This document shows positions 51,124 through 60,284 of a stretch of 64,000 bases of DNA, piece after piece. Under the pieces are notes generated by a model that saw only the letters and a list, made by a program, of their open reading frames with translations, ran no database searches and had not been told where the DNA came from. The position numbers and the translations under genes were made by a program. How positions within the stretch are numbered: position 1 is the stretch's first letter; every line of letters begins with the position of its first letter. Origin of the DNA: Saccharibacillus brassicae (GTDB taxonomy: Bacteria; Bacillota; Bacilli; Paenibacillales; Paenibacillaceae); NCBI RefSeq assembly GCF_006542275.1, contig NZ_CP041217.1, positions 2,341,501 to 2,405,500 on the forward strand, read 5' to 3'.

Positions 51124-52719
51124 TCACGTGCCGCAGAACGTCCGGTAGCCTGCGTGATCGTCGGGCGCAAGCTGCGCGTACGGCGCCTGCCGGGCGGAAT
51201 GCGCGTGCGGATCGGCCAGCGCGGCGACCAGCCGGTGCAGCGGCTCGTAATCGCCTTCGCTTGAAGCGGCGGCCAGCGCTTCTTCCACGCGGTGGTTGCG
51301 CGGAATGATCGCCGGGTTGCTGCGCCGCATGAGCGCTTCCGCTTCTGCGCGGGATTCCGTCTGGCGCTGCAGCCGCTGCTGCCAGCGCTCGCGCCAGACG
51401 CGATATTCGCCGCTTGCCAGCAGGGCGTCCGCGCCGGGGAAATTCGCCGGGCGGCCTTCGCCGCTCTCCGCTTCGATACCGGCGTAGTCAAGTTCGGCGT
51501 TGCCCGCTTCGTCGTCGAACGCCGGCAAGCCGAACGTCAGGCCGACGAACGTGTTCGTATAGTCGGCCCGGAACGCTTTCATCAGATCGAGCAGATCGGC
51601 GATCAGCTTCTCGTCTTCGTCTTCGCGGCCGAACAGGCCGAGCTTGCCGCGCATGCCGTCGAACCAGGCATCCAGATACAGCCGTTCGAAGCGGCCGAGG
51701 ATGCCCTGCGCGATCTCGACCGCGCGTTCGGTGTCTTCGCCCAGCAGCGGAATGAGCGTCTCGGCCAGCCGCGTCAGGTTCCACAGCGCGATCGGCGGCT
51801 GGTTGCCGTAGGCGTAGCGGCCGCCCGTGTCGATCGAGCTGAACACGGTCGCCGGGTCGTAGGCGTCGAGGAACGCGCACGGGCCGTAGTCGATCGACTC
51901 GCCGCTGATCGTCATGTTGTCGGTGTTCATGACGCCGTGAATGAAGCCGGCCAGCATCCACTGCGCGATCAGCGCGGCCTGGCGCTCCACGACGCCGCTC
52001 AGGAAGGCCGCATAGCGCTCGCCGTCCGCACCGGCGACCGGATCGCCGACCGGATTGGCTGCCTCGATCTCCGGGTAGTGGCGTTCGATTGCGTAGTCCG
52101 CAAGCGTCCGGACCGCGTCCGGTCCGCCCCACTGCGCCGCGTACTGGAACGTGCCGACGCGCAGATGGCTGGCCGCCGTGCGCGTCAGTACCGCGCCGGG
52201 CAGCTCCGTTTCGCGCCGGATCGGCTCGCCGGTCGCGGTGACGGCGAGGCTGCGCGTCGTCGGGATGTTCAGGGCGTGCATCGCTTCGCTGATGATGTAT
52301 TCGCGCAGCATCGGGCCGAGCGCGGCGCGGCCGTCGCCTCCGCGCGAGAACGGCGTGCGCCCGGAGCCTTTGAGCTGGATGTCGACGCGGCGGCCGCCGG
52401 GCGTCAGCTGTTCGCCGAGCAGCACCGCGCGGCCGTCGCCCAGGCGGTTGAAGCCGCCGAACTGATGGCCCGCGTAAGCCTGCGCCAGCGGGTACGCCCC
52501 TTCCGGCAGCGTATTGCCGCCGAATACGGACGCGGCTTCTTCGCCGTGCAGCCACTCGGGATTCAATCCGAGTTCGGCGGCCAGGGCGTCGTTCAAGATT
52601 ACGGCCTCCGGCTTGCGGACCGGCACGGGCGGCAGCGAACTGTAGAACGTCTCGGGCAGTTTGGCATAACTGTTATCAAAATTCCATCCGGCGGTCGGGT
52701 TGGCGGAAAGATCGGTCAT
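51124..52719 (-). CDS. selO: SelO-family protein adenylyltransferase (YdiU)
   Basis: 531 residues. SelO pseudokinase-fold motifs are all present: [21 protein letters not shown] near residue 84, [64 protein letters not shown] (the metal-binding loop) and [15 protein letters not shown] near the C-terminus. It transfers AMP from ATP to Ser, Thr or Tyr of redox proteins. The C-terminus is FCGT, with cysteine at the place where eukaryotic SelO has selenocysteine. AAGGAGG is 9 nt upstream. It stands alone. Confidence 0.92.
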   Translation of the reverse strand: MTDLSANPTAGWNFDNSYAKLPETFYSSLPPVPVRKPEAVILNDALAAELGLNPEWLHGEEAASVFGGNTLPEGAYPLAQAYAGHQFGGFNRLGDGRAVLLGEQLTPGGRRVDIQLKGSGRTPFSRGGDGRAALGPMLREYIISEAMHALNIPTTRSLAVTATGEPIRRETELPGAVLTRTAASHLRVGTFQYAAQWGGPDAVRTLADYAIERHYPEIEAANPVGDPVAGADGERYAAFLSGVVERQAALIAQWMLAGFIHGVMNTDNMTISGESIDYGPCAFLDAYDPATVFSSIDTGGRYAYGNQPPIALWNLTRLAETLIPLLGEDTERAVEIAQGILGRFERLYLDAWFDGMRGKLGLFGREDEDEKLIADLLDLMKAFRADYTNTFVGLTFGLPAFDDEAGNAELDYAGIEAESGEGRPANFPGADALLASGEYRVWRERWQQRLQRQTESRAEAEALMRRSNPAIIPRNHRVEEALAAASSEGDYEPLHRLVAALADPHAHSARQAPYAQLAPDDHAGYRTFCGT

Positions 52720-52896
52720 GGAAAAGGCCTCCTTGTTGAAAATACTCTACTTCTCTTACAGTATAGAAGTATGACGCTCATTTCCAGTTTGGACCGTGCA
52801 GGCGTACCTGTTATGATTCTTCTTCCGCTGTCGGCATCCTCGGCGCCATACCGGAAGCGGGTTCGCTTTATGACTTGTCCATGTCCTGCAGCGCAA

Positions 52897-53772
52897 CTAC
52901 ACGGCTGCTTCGGTACGCGAATCGGCCTTCTCGCTGCGCGCTTTGCGCGATACGTGGCAGACCAGCCGCATCAGACTGCGATGCGCTGCCGGGAAAAGGG
53001 CGAAGAATACGTCCATCGTGCGCCGCAGCGGCATCGGGCAGACAAGCGGCTGATTTCGCTCCAGGCCGCGAATCGCAATCTGAGCGAACCGTTCGGGGCT
53101 CATCATCTTCTGCTTGTTCATTTGAGCCTGCACTTTTCCAAGGTCCATGTTGATGCCTTCACTGCTTGCAAAGATCGGCGTATCCACAAAAGAAGGACAT
53201 AAGGCGCTCACTTTGACTCCAAACGCCTCCGCCTCGTAATGCAGCGAGGTCGTCAGACCCAGTACGGCATGCTTGGTTGTCGCATAAGCGGCGGCTGTTG
53301 GCGCCGGTCCCATGGCCGTGGCGGACGAAGTATTGGCGATATGGCCGAAGCCCTGCTTTTTCATAATCGGATACGCGGCCTGCACGCCGTTGATCACCCC
53401 CCAGAGATTGACATCGACAATACGCCGCCAATGCGCCTGCGTCATATCATACAGCTCTCCGTACAGCGAAATGCCCGCGTTGTTGAATATATAATCAAGA
53501 CGGCCGTACTCCTCGTACACGCTGCGCACCGCATTCTCAACCTGCCCCGCATCCGTGACATCGAGCCGAAGGAACCTTGCCGTGCCGCCTGCCTTCGTGA
53601 CCTCTTCCACCACTTTCCGCCCGCCCGCTTCGTCAATATCCGCAATAAAAACATCTACTCCGCGTTCCGTCAATTCACGTGCGATCGCCTGTCCAATGCC
53701 TGAAGCGGCTCCCGTAACGATTGCGACCCGACGCTGCGACGCTGCCTGATTTCTTCCTGTTTTTGTTCCCAT
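52897..53772 (-). CDS. Short-chain dehydrogenase/reductase
   Basis: 291 residues from the ATG at 53772 (AAGGAG about 8-9 nt upstream). Cofactor motif TGAASGIG at 20-27, NNAGIS, and the catalytic S...YxxxK in NTSSATAMGPAPTAAAYATTK. The D in FIADIDE suggests NAD preference. A C-terminal extension with LRRTMDVFFALFPAAHRSLMRLV is a membrane-binding helix as in YqjQ/DHRS-type reductases. It lies 62 nt from its TetR-type regulator with a shared operator. Confidence 0.88.
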   Translation of the reverse strand: MGTKTGRNQAASQRRVAIVTGAASGIGQAIARELTERGVDVFIADIDEAGGRKVVEEVTKAGGTARFLRLDVTDAGQVENAVRSVYEEYGRLDYIFNNAGISLYGELYDMTQAHWRRIVDVNLWGVINGVQAAYPIMKKQGFGHIANTSSATAMGPAPTAAAYATTKHAVLGLTTSLHYEAEAFGVKVSALCPSFVDTPIFASSEGINMDLGKVQAQMNKQKMMSPERFAQIAIRGLERNQPLVCPMPLRRTMDVFFALFPAAHRSLMRLVCHVSRKARSEKADSRTEAAV

Positions 53773-53800
53773 AACCCTCACTCCTTTAGATTAGAATAAT

Positions 53801-53817
53801 TAGTACAATCGTTCTAA
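53801..53817. promoter_or_regulatory. TetR operator copy 1 (before the SDR gene)
   Basis: TAGTACAATCGTTCTAA is the exact reverse complement of the 17-mer before the TetR gene. It lies within a larger AGATTAGAA/TTCTAATCT inverted repeat. Confidence 0.6.
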
Positions 53818-53834
53818 TCTTAATAAAGGAACCG

Positions 53835-54425
53835 TCACTTGTGCCGGATTCCTCCCAGGAAAATATCGACTCCCTGTTGGAACAGCCGTTCGAGAACCTC
53901 CGGTTCCATCGAGAAGATCAGCGGACAGAGCGCCCCGATCCAAGTGCCGAACAGGAAAGTCGCGCTAGGCAGGTCGTCGATTCCGAATTCCCCATCTTCG
54001 ATACCCTTCCGCAAAATGCTTCCGTACACACCCAGCGGCGTCTCAGCCAACCTCTGCAGCTGCTGCAGCGTCTCCGGATCGGTGTTCGGGCTGCCCGCCA
54101 GCTCTTGTCCGACGAGAAGCAGCGGCGTTTTGTAATTGTTCATCGCGAAACGGGCCACCGCATACAGTTTCTCCGTCGCGGTCGGGTAATTGGGCTCGAT
54201 GGCCGCCCATTTCTCTCCCCATGCCCGCATCGTGTCTTTCGCAAGCGCGACGAACAACTTCTCTTTATTCTCAAAATGATAATAAATATGCCCTTTGCTA
54301 AATCCGGATTCCCGTGAGATGTCCGCTATCGATGTCGCCGCAAATCCTTTCTGCGCAAAAAGTTTGCCTGCTTTCTCCGCAATGATCCGCCGGGTCTCTC
54401 CGCTGTCGTAATGCCGTTTGTTCAT
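53835..54425 (-). CDS. TetR-family regulator
   Basis: 196 residues. The N-terminal HTH is RRIIAEKAGKLFAQKGFAATSIADISRESGFSKGHIYYHFENKEKLF; the rest is an all-helical ligand domain with WIGALCPLIFSMEPEVLERLF, close to the AcrR-like fatty-acid or drug group. AAGGGGA precedes the ATG. A 17-bp element is present in front of both this gene and the SDR gene, so it likely represses both. Confidence 0.88.
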   Translation of the reverse strand: MNKRHYDSGETRRIIAEKAGKLFAQKGFAATSIADISRESGFSKGHIYYHFENKEKLFVALAKDTMRAWGEKWAAIEPNYPTATEKLYAVARFAMNNYKTPLLLVGQELAGSPNTDPETLQQLQRLAETPLGVYGSILRKGIEDGEFGIDDLPSATFLFGTWIGALCPLIFSMEPEVLERLFQQGVDIFLGGIRHK

Positions 54426-54437
54426 ACCGATTCCCCT

Positions 54438-54454
54438 TTAGAACGATTGTACTA
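54438..54454. promoter_or_regulatory. TetR operator copy 2 (before the TetR gene)
   Basis: TTAGAACGATTGTACTA, identical in inverted orientation to the site at 53801-53817, immediately upstream of the TetR ribosome site. Confidence 0.6.
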
Positions 54455-54548
54455 TTTTCAGAATAGCCGGATCACGGCAGATTCGCAATAGCTGCTTCTG
54501 CCGCAATCCTTTTGCAGTGCCGGTTCTTTTCGTTTCGGTCATCTCCGC

Positions 54549-55148
54549 CTATTCCGAAGCTTCGAATATTTTGTAAAAATACAGCGTCGTGCCGATCTCC
54601 GGGTTGAACGCCTGCTTGAGCGTGTCGACGCCGCCGAGAATCAGGCCGTGCTTCAGGTAAAAGCGGCAGGCCGCCAGATTGTCGTCCTGCGCTTCGAGCG
54701 ACAGCCCGTGCAGCTCCTGCTCGCGCGCCCAGCGTTCCGCCTGCTCAAGCAGCAGGGCGGCCATGCCGCTTCCGCGGTGCGAGCCGCGAACGGCGATGTT
54801 CTCGACGTACGCGTAGCCCGTCCAATCCTGCACCAACCGGACCTGGCCGATGCAGCGGTCGCCGCGGAACGCGAGGAAGATCGCTTTGCGGTCGCTGCCG
54901 ACATAGCTCTCCCAGTCCAGGCGGTCGTCGGGAAAGCTAAGAAACGATGGGCGCTCGAACCGCTCTTCCGTATAGGTCCATATGCCGCCTTCGAAGCTCG
55001 GCACGAGGCGGCCGAAGATCGGGAACGCTTCGTTCATGTCGTTGACGTACGGGATATGTTCGGCTTCGAACGGGACGATGCGGATTTCGGTTTGGTTTTG
55101 TTGTCCGGGTTGGCTCTGTTGTTTGGATGCGTCTTGGATCGGTTCCAT
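54549..55148 (-). CDS. GNAT acetyltransferase, streptothricin-acetyltransferase-like
   Basis: 199 residues from the ATG at 55148 (AGAGGA upstream). After a Gln/Ser-rich start, the fold follows SatA-type enzymes: NEAFPIFGRLVPSFEGGIWTYTEERF, IGQVRLVQDWTGYAYVENIAVRGSHRGSGMAALLLEQAERWA, and GLSLEAQDDNLAACRFYLKHGLILGGVDT. That is characteristic of streptothricin N-acetyltransferases, which inactivate the antibiotic by acetylating beta-lysine. The activity is inferred from resemblance only. Confidence 0.78.
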   Translation of the reverse strand: MEPIQDASKQQSQPGQQNQTEIRIVPFEAEHIPYVNDMNEAFPIFGRLVPSFEGGIWTYTEERFERPSFLSFPDDRLDWESYVGSDRKAIFLAFRGDRCIGQVRLVQDWTGYAYVENIAVRGSHRGSGMAALLLEQAERWAREQELHGLSLEAQDDNLAACRFYLKHGLILGGVDTLKQAFNPEIGTTLYFYKIFEASE

Positions 55149-55357
55149 TTGTTCCTCTTTTCTGCGGGTGTGAGTCGTCTGTCTTTTATTATAAAGAGTA
55201 TAAAGCAAAAAAGCCTTTCCGGCCTCGTCCGCGTTATCGAAAAATTTGATTTAAATTTGATCTAAATCGAATTGTTTATTGGGTGGGCATGAGATAAGCT
55301 TGCGGAAGCTACCAAGAAGTAACAGGTATCCATTACTTGAAGAGATGGGGAAACAGA

Positions 55358-55825
55358 ATGAAAAACATGAAAAAAGCAATTTTCGCTTCGGCTTTCGCGG
55401 CCGTGGCAGCGGTCTCGATCGTGGCTCCGGCTTCCGCGACGACCGTGAACGGCACGGGCGGAATGACTTCGGTCAATATGCAAAATATCCAGTCGATGGA
55501 TATCGAAACGGCTCTCATGATGGTACAGTCGGAGCGTTCGCGCCTGCTGGAACAGCAGCTTCAGGCGCAGCTCACTGCCGTTCAAGACCGCAACGCGCAG
55601 ATCGCGCTGCTGAACTCGCAGTTGGCTTCGGCCAAACAGAGCGGAGACGCGGAGACGGCTGCGGCTCGCCAAGCGCAGATCGACGCGGCCAGCAATTCCC
55701 AGCAGATGGACATGCTTCGCCTGCAGTCGATGAGCAACAAGCGCAACGAAGCGTTCGACGTAATGACGAACTTCGTCAAGAAGATGCAGGACTCGAGATC
55801 TTCGATCATCGGGAACATGAGATAA
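55358..55825 (+). CDS. Secreted coiled-coil protein
   Basis: 155 residues from the ATG at 55358, with GGGG 7 nt upstream. Signal peptide MKNMKKAIFASAFAAVAAVSIVAPASA, cleaved after ASA (27). The mature part is rich in Gln, Met, Ser and Ala and almost entirely helical with heptad-like spacing (LLEQQLQAQLTAVQDRNAQIALLNSQLASAKQ, then MLRLQSMSNKRNEAFDVMTNFVKKMQDSRSS). I do not recognise a family. It resembles small secreted matrix or coat-like proteins; its own promoter and terminator show it is an independent unit. Confidence 0.75.
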   Translation: MKNMKKAIFASAFAAVAAVSIVAPASATTVNGTGGMTSVNMQNIQSMDIETALMMVQSERSRLLEQQLQAQLTAVQDRNAQIALLNSQLASAKQSGDAETAAARQAQIDAASNSQQMDMLRLQSMSNKRNEAFDVMTNFVKKMQDSRSSIIGNMR

Positions 55826-55870
55826 GATCTCTTTCTTCGGAGCGTGCTTTTCAAAAAGCTTGCTTGCCCA

Positions 55871-55912
55871 AGCGAAAGTCCGGACATGTAGGGTCCGGAT
55901 TTTCGCTTTTTG
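55871..55912 (+). terminator. Terminator of the coiled-coil protein gene
   Basis: AGCGAAAGTCCGGAC pairs with GTCCGGATTTTCGCT around ATGTAGG, then TTTTT. Confidence 0.85.
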
Positions 55913-55987
55913 GCGTGTTCGGAATGTTCGTTTCCGGCCCCGGCGGAGGACAGCCCGCGCTATACGCCTATAACCCCATACGCCAAA

Positions 55988-56019
55988 CAGCCCGATTCTC
56001 CACTTGGAGAACCGGGCTG
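55988..56019 (-). terminator. Terminator of the GH3 gene
   Basis: CAGCCCGATTCTCC pairs with GGAGAACCGGGCTG around ACTT, followed by TTTGG on the minus strand; modest T-run. Confidence 0.6.
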
Positions 56020-56066
56020 CCCGACAATCAGGCTCCCGCTAACCGGGAACCTTCCCGTAGGATCAT

Positions 56067-58988
56067 TTACGCAAAACGGATACTGCTGACGGAGACTTTG
56101 CCGTTCAGCATGACGCAGACGTCCTGACGGCCGCTTACGTCCGCGAGGCTGATCGTCACGTCGTTCCACTGCTGCACGCCGCCCGCTTCGACGGAAGCGG
56201 TGCCGGCCAGTTGGCCTTCCGGTCCGCCGAGGCGGACGTCGAGCGTGCCGCCTTCCGCGCTTGCGGCGCGGACCGTCACGGAAGCCGCGCCGGAGCCGAA
56301 TTCGGCATCGTTGAACGAGATCCAGCCTTCGCTGCCGGTCACTTCGATCGCGCTGCCGCCTTCGTGGCATTCGCCGAGAATGACGCCCGCGTAGGCGTCG
56401 TAATTGACGGCGCGGGTGAGCTGCGTCAGATCGCGCGGCGGAATGGTCTCGCCGGACACTTCAAGCGCCGCGCTGACCGGCAGTTCGCCCGAAGACGGGC
56501 CGGCCGACAGCGTGTAGGCGCCGTTCTCGATCACGAAGCGATCGCGGGTAACGTCCCATACGGCCAGTTCCGACAGCGGAATGTCGAAAGAGACTTCGGT
56601 CGTCTCGCCCGCGGCCAGCTTGATGCGGCGGAACGCGAGCAGCTGCTTGAGCGGACGCTTCACGCGGGATTGATCCACGCGGCCGTAGACCTGTACGACT
56701 TCTTCGCCGTCCAGCTCGCCCGCATTGGCCACTGTGACCGTCAGCGAAATCGTCGCTTCGGCGGAACCTTCGAGGCTCGGGCTGCCGAGCGTCAGGCCGT
56801 CGTAGCGGAACGTCGTGTACGAGAGGCCGTAGCCGAACGGATACAGCGCGTCGCCTTCGAAGTAGCGGTAGGTACGATTGCCCTGGATGATATCGTAATC
56901 CATAAATTCCGGCAGCTGGTCGACCGATTTGTACCAGGTCATGCTCAGGCGGCCGGCCGGATTTTCTTCGCCGAACAGCACGTCCGCGATCGCGCGGCCC
57001 ACTTCCTGGCCGGCATGCGTCGAATAGAGCACGGCCGGCACGTTGTCGTTCACCCAGTTCAGGGCGTACGGATAGCTGCCGACCACGACGACGACCGTGT
57101 TCGGATTGACGGACATGACTTCCTTAATCAGCTGCTCCTGCGACTGCGGCAGCGTGATGTCCGGACGGTCGACCGTCTCTTTGCCGTTGATCAGCGGATG
57201 GTTGCCGACGAAGACGACGGCGACTTCCGCATTGTGGGCCGCGATGCGGGCCGCTTCGAACTTGTCCGTGACGGTCTCCACATCGAAAGTATCCGCCTGC
57301 AGCGCTTCGGCCGCGGAATTGTCGAGCGCGGACGTACCGCCCGCGTCGATCTCGTTCGACGTTTCTTCGGCCCGGCCGTCGCCCGACAGCAGTTCGCCGC
57401 TGTCGCCTACCGTGACCGGCGTGTCTTTCCACGTCGAGAACGTGATCGAAGCCGCATCCTGCGACGCTGCGCCGTTCTCGGGACGAACGAGGAACACTTC
57501 CTTCGTGAACCATTCCCAGATGCGGTTCGCCGAAGCTTTGACGATCCGGTCGTCGGTCGTCACGTACAGGCCGTTCTCTTCGGCGATCAGCGTCGCGTTG
57601 TCCCAGCCCCAATCGGTCAGCTCGAATACGGACGCTTCGTCCGCGGATTCGGCCGATGCCGCAAGCGGCGCTTCTTCCGCAGTTTGCAGCTTGACGTATT
57701 TGCCGTTCTTTTTCGACTTCAGCTTGATGCGGTCCGTTCCCCCGGCAAACTGTACCTGTCCGCCCTGCCCCGCGCCGTCCAGCTTCTGCCGGATGCCTTC
57801 GAGCGGCGTGATCGCGTACGGCAGTTCGCCGCTGTACCAGTCGCGGTAGACGGTGCCGCCGAGCGGTCCGATGACAGCGACTTTACTGAGCTTGTCCGCC
57901 TGCAGCGGCAGCGTTTTGTTGTCGTTTTTGAGCAGCACGATCGCTTTGCGCGCCGCGGTGCGGGCCAGTTCTTCATGCTTCTTGTTCATGATGACGGATT
58001 CGTCGATCGCCGCGTACGGATTGCCTTCTTCCGGATCGAATTCGCCCAGACGGAACCGCACGCGGAACGTGTTGCGCAGCGCGACGTCGAGATCGGCTTC
58101 CGTAATCTGTCCGTCTTTGAGCGCTTCGCGCAGCGAACTCTTCATCAATTCGCCGTCGTCGGTGAGGCTGTCGATGCCGCCTTCCTTGACGGAGCGGGCC
58201 ACCGCTTCCGTATGCGACTCCAGGTAGCCGTGGTCGCGCACCGTGCCGGACACGTCGAACGCGTCGCTGACGACGAAGCCGTCCATGCCCCATTCTTCCT
58301 TGACGATCCCGTTTACGTCCGGGTTCAGGTTGGCCGGCACGCCGTTGACGGCGTTGTACGACGTCATCATCGACTGCGCGCCGCCTTCCTTGAACGGAAT
58401 CTCGAACGCTTTGAGGTAATATTCGCGCATGTTGCGCGGATCGATGCTGACCGAAGCGTCGCCGCGGCCCACTTCGTTATTGTTGCCGATAAAATGCTTC
58501 AGCGTCGCAACCGCTTTCAGATACTTGGGATGGTCGCCCTGAATGCCTTTGACGAGGGCGGACGAGAGCTTGCCGGCCAGAACCGGGTCTTCGCCGTACG
58601 CTTCTTCGGTCCGTCCCCAGCGCGGATCGCGCTCCATGTCGACGGTCGGCGCCCACAGCGTCAAGCCGTTGATTTCGGGATCTCTTTTGTAAAAGCCGCG
58701 GGCTTCGTCGCCGATCGCGCTGCCAATCTCCCGGAGCAGTTCTTCGTCCCAGATGCTCGACAGGCCGATCGGCTGCGGATAACCGGTCGCTTCGCCAAGC
58801 CAGGCCATGCCGTGGGCGGCTTCCGTGCCATGCTTGTAAGGTTTGACGCCAAGCCGTTCGACGGCGGTCTGGTATTGGATCATCAGGTCGACTTTCTCGT
58901 CTTGCGTGAAGCGGGAGACGAGGTCGTTTACGCGCTCCTCAAGCGGAAGCGATGTATTCTGAAACGGATAGTTGGTTTCGGCAGACAT
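56067..58988 (-). CDS. GH3 family beta-glucosidase/xylosidase with fascin-like insert
   Basis: 973 residues from the ATG at 58988 (AAGGAGG 6 nt upstream). The GH3 barrel runs to about 350, with KHFIGNNNEVGR and the nucleophile D near residue 242 in GFVVSDAFD. The second GH3 domain follows (AIVLLKNDNKTLPL, VGRAIADVLFGEENPAGRLSMTW). It is interrupted by a ~100-residue beta-trefoil (fascin-like) insert (KNGKYVKLQTAEEA ... NRIWEWFTKEVFLV). A FnIII-like domain (about 750-850) and a C-terminal CBM6-like module (about 860-973, ending VSVSSIRFA) complete it. No signal peptide. It removes terminal beta-linked sugars. A cre-like site precedes it. Confidence 0.88.
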   Translation of the reverse strand: MSAETNYPFQNTSLPLEERVNDLVSRFTQDEKVDLMIQYQTAVERLGVKPYKHGTEAAHGMAWLGEATGYPQPIGLSSIWDEELLREIGSAIGDEARGFYKRDPEINGLTLWAPTVDMERDPRWGRTEEAYGEDPVLAGKLSSALVKGIQGDHPKYLKAVATLKHFIGNNNEVGRGDASVSIDPRNMREYYLKAFEIPFKEGGAQSMMTSYNAVNGVPANLNPDVNGIVKEEWGMDGFVVSDAFDVSGTVRDHGYLESHTEAVARSVKEGGIDSLTDDGELMKSSLREALKDGQITEADLDVALRNTFRVRFRLGEFDPEEGNPYAAIDESVIMNKKHEELARTAARKAIVLLKNDNKTLPLQADKLSKVAVIGPLGGTVYRDWYSGELPYAITPLEGIRQKLDGAGQGGQVQFAGGTDRIKLKSKKNGKYVKLQTAEEAPLAASAESADEASVFELTDWGWDNATLIAEENGLYVTTDDRIVKASANRIWEWFTKEVFLVRPENGAASQDAASITFSTWKDTPVTVGDSGELLSGDGRAEETSNEIDAGGTSALDNSAAEALQADTFDVETVTDKFEAARIAAHNAEVAVVFVGNHPLINGKETVDRPDITLPQSQEQLIKEVMSVNPNTVVVVVGSYPYALNWVNDNVPAVLYSTHAGQEVGRAIADVLFGEENPAGRLSMTWYKSVDQLPEFMDYDIIQGNRTYRYFEGDALYPFGYGLSYTTFRYDGLTLGSPSLEGSAEATISLTVTVANAGELDGEEVVQVYGRVDQSRVKRPLKQLLAFRRIKLAAGETTEVSFDIPLSELAVWDVTRDRFVIENGAYTLSAGPSSGELPVSAALEVSGETIPPRDLTQLTRAVNYDAYAGVILGECHEGGSAIEVTGSEGWISFNDAEFGSGAASVTVRAASAEGGTLDVRLGGPEGQLAGTASVEAGGVQQWNDVTISLADVSGRQDVCVMLNGKVSVSSIRFA

Positions 58989-59001
58989 GGTGATCCTCCT
59001 T

Positions 59002-59017
59002 ATTAATGCGCTTTCTT
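59002..59017. promoter_or_regulatory. cre-like site of the GH3 gene
   Basis: On the minus strand AAGAAAGCGCATTAAT matches WTGNAANCGNWWNCAW at all but two constrained positions and overlaps the region between -10 and ribosome site. Confidence 0.4.
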
Positions 59018-59216
59018 CTCTATATTTTATGATAGACCGGGGCTTCGGCACTACCGGGATAATTGGAGGCGTTTTCATGCGAGATTCGGGGATCGCGGCT
59101 TTTCGTGTGGAATCGTGCATACATTCCGCTTCCGAATTCATTCCGGGCCGGCGTGTTCTTTTTTATACTGGAAAAAAAGATCGACCCCCATCCCACACCC
59201 AAGCAGGAGGACCCCC

Positions 59217-59879
59217 ATGTCTATCAACCTTGATCGAGGCCCCGACTCTCTTACGGACCGCACCCTGCCCGGCGACGCGCAGCGGACACCGGCGGAACCC
59301 GGCATTTTGCAAGGCTCCCTTGTCTCGCTCGTCCCGATCGAAGAACACCACCGCGAAGGTCTGTACCGGGTGCTGCAAAGGCCCGAAATCTGGCAAGACA
59401 CCTGGCTGAACGTTCCTTCCGGCGCCGGGCTGGAACGAAGCTTCGACGACATGCTCGCCCGGCGCGCCGATCGGAGCCGTCTCCCGTTCGTCATCGAAGA
59501 TCGCCGGACCGGCGCCGTCCTCGGCACGACGAGCATCGGCGACATCGACGCTTTCCACCGCAACGCCGAGATCGGCTGGACGTTCCTGTCCCCGGACTAC
59601 TGGCGCACCGGCGTCAACACGGAGTGCAAATATTTGCTGCTGCAATACGGCTTCGAACGCATGGACACGATCCGCATCCAGCTCTCCGTCAGCAGCCTCA
59701 ACCTGCGTTCGCAGCAGGCCGTCGAGCGGATCGGCGCCGTCCGCGAAGGCGTCTTCCGCCGCCACCGCATCGAACCCGGCGGCCCGGTCCACGACAATAT
59801 TTTCTACAGCATCCTCGATACGGAATGGCCGTCCGTGCGCCAGCGTCTGCTCGGCCTGATGGCGAAAAAGTACGAGTAG
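59217..59879 (+). CDS. RimJ/RimL-type GNAT acetyltransferase
   Basis: 220 residues from the ATG at 59217 with AGGAGG upstream. After a ~25-residue leader come GSLVSLVPIEEHHREGLYRVLQRPEIWQ, LGTTSIGDIDAFHRNAEIGWTFLSPDYWRTGVNTECKYLLLQYGFERM and IRIQLSVSSLNLRSQQAVERIGAVREG, the RimJ/RimL layout. It probably acetylates an N-terminal or small-molecule amine. Monocistronic. Confidence 0.88.
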   Translation: MSINLDRGPDSLTDRTLPGDAQRTPAEPGILQGSLVSLVPIEEHHREGLYRVLQRPEIWQDTWLNVPSGAGLERSFDDMLARRADRSRLPFVIEDRRTGAVLGTTSIGDIDAFHRNAEIGWTFLSPDYWRTGVNTECKYLLLQYGFERMDTIRIQLSVSSLNLRSQQAVERIGAVREGVFRRHRIEPGGPVHDNIFYSILDTEWPSVRQRLLGLMAKKYE

Positions 59880-59939
59880 GGCGAGTTTTGGGCGGGGCGA
59901 TGGGCAAGGCGATGGGCGGGGCCGCATTCCAACACATCG

Positions 59940-60140
59940 GTCCCCGGCACCCTAACGAATCCTGATCACGCTATTCGGCTGTTTTCGCGGGTTTTCCAAA
60001 ACTAACGAATCGTCAGAACGCTATAGGGCCAAAAAAGCCGGTTCGGCGCTAAAATCGGCGGCATAACGACAGGACGATTCGTTGGATTTGCTGCGGCAGT
60101 TAAAACGTCGTTTTAGCGTGCTGACGATTCGTTGGGCTCG
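59940..60140. repeat. Cluster of AACGAATCGTC repeats in both orientations
   Basis: CTAACGAATC(C/G)T(G/C)A..ACGCTAT occurs at 59951 and 60002 in direct orientation, and the reverse complement (GACGATTCGTTGG) at 60070 and 60122. The arms face each other, so the cluster can fold on itself. No coding sense. The rest of 59880-60216 shows nothing else. Confidence 0.6.
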
Positions 60141-60216
60141 TCGCCGCGCCTTTTTCCCAACGATTCCGCCTTCGATTTTAATTTCGCTTCCGCCTCCGCC
60201 TCCCCAAAAACACAAC

Positions 60217-60257
60217 AAAAAGAAGGCCGCTTTTTAACAAAGCCGCCTTCTTTTTTT
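60217..60257 (-). terminator. Terminator of the threonine aldolase gene
   Basis: AAAAAGAAGGC-GC pairs with GC-GCCTTCTTTTT around TTTTTAACAAA, with T-runs on both strands. Confidence 0.8.
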
Positions 60258-60284
60258 CGAAGCAGAGGCTTGAAGCCCGGCGAA

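Noticed and set aside
48367..51264. A 965-codon plus-strand open frame opposite the GH94 gene
   Set aside because: Composition is the antisense type (Arg, His, Ala, Gln); the minus strand encodes a recognisable GH94 enzyme.
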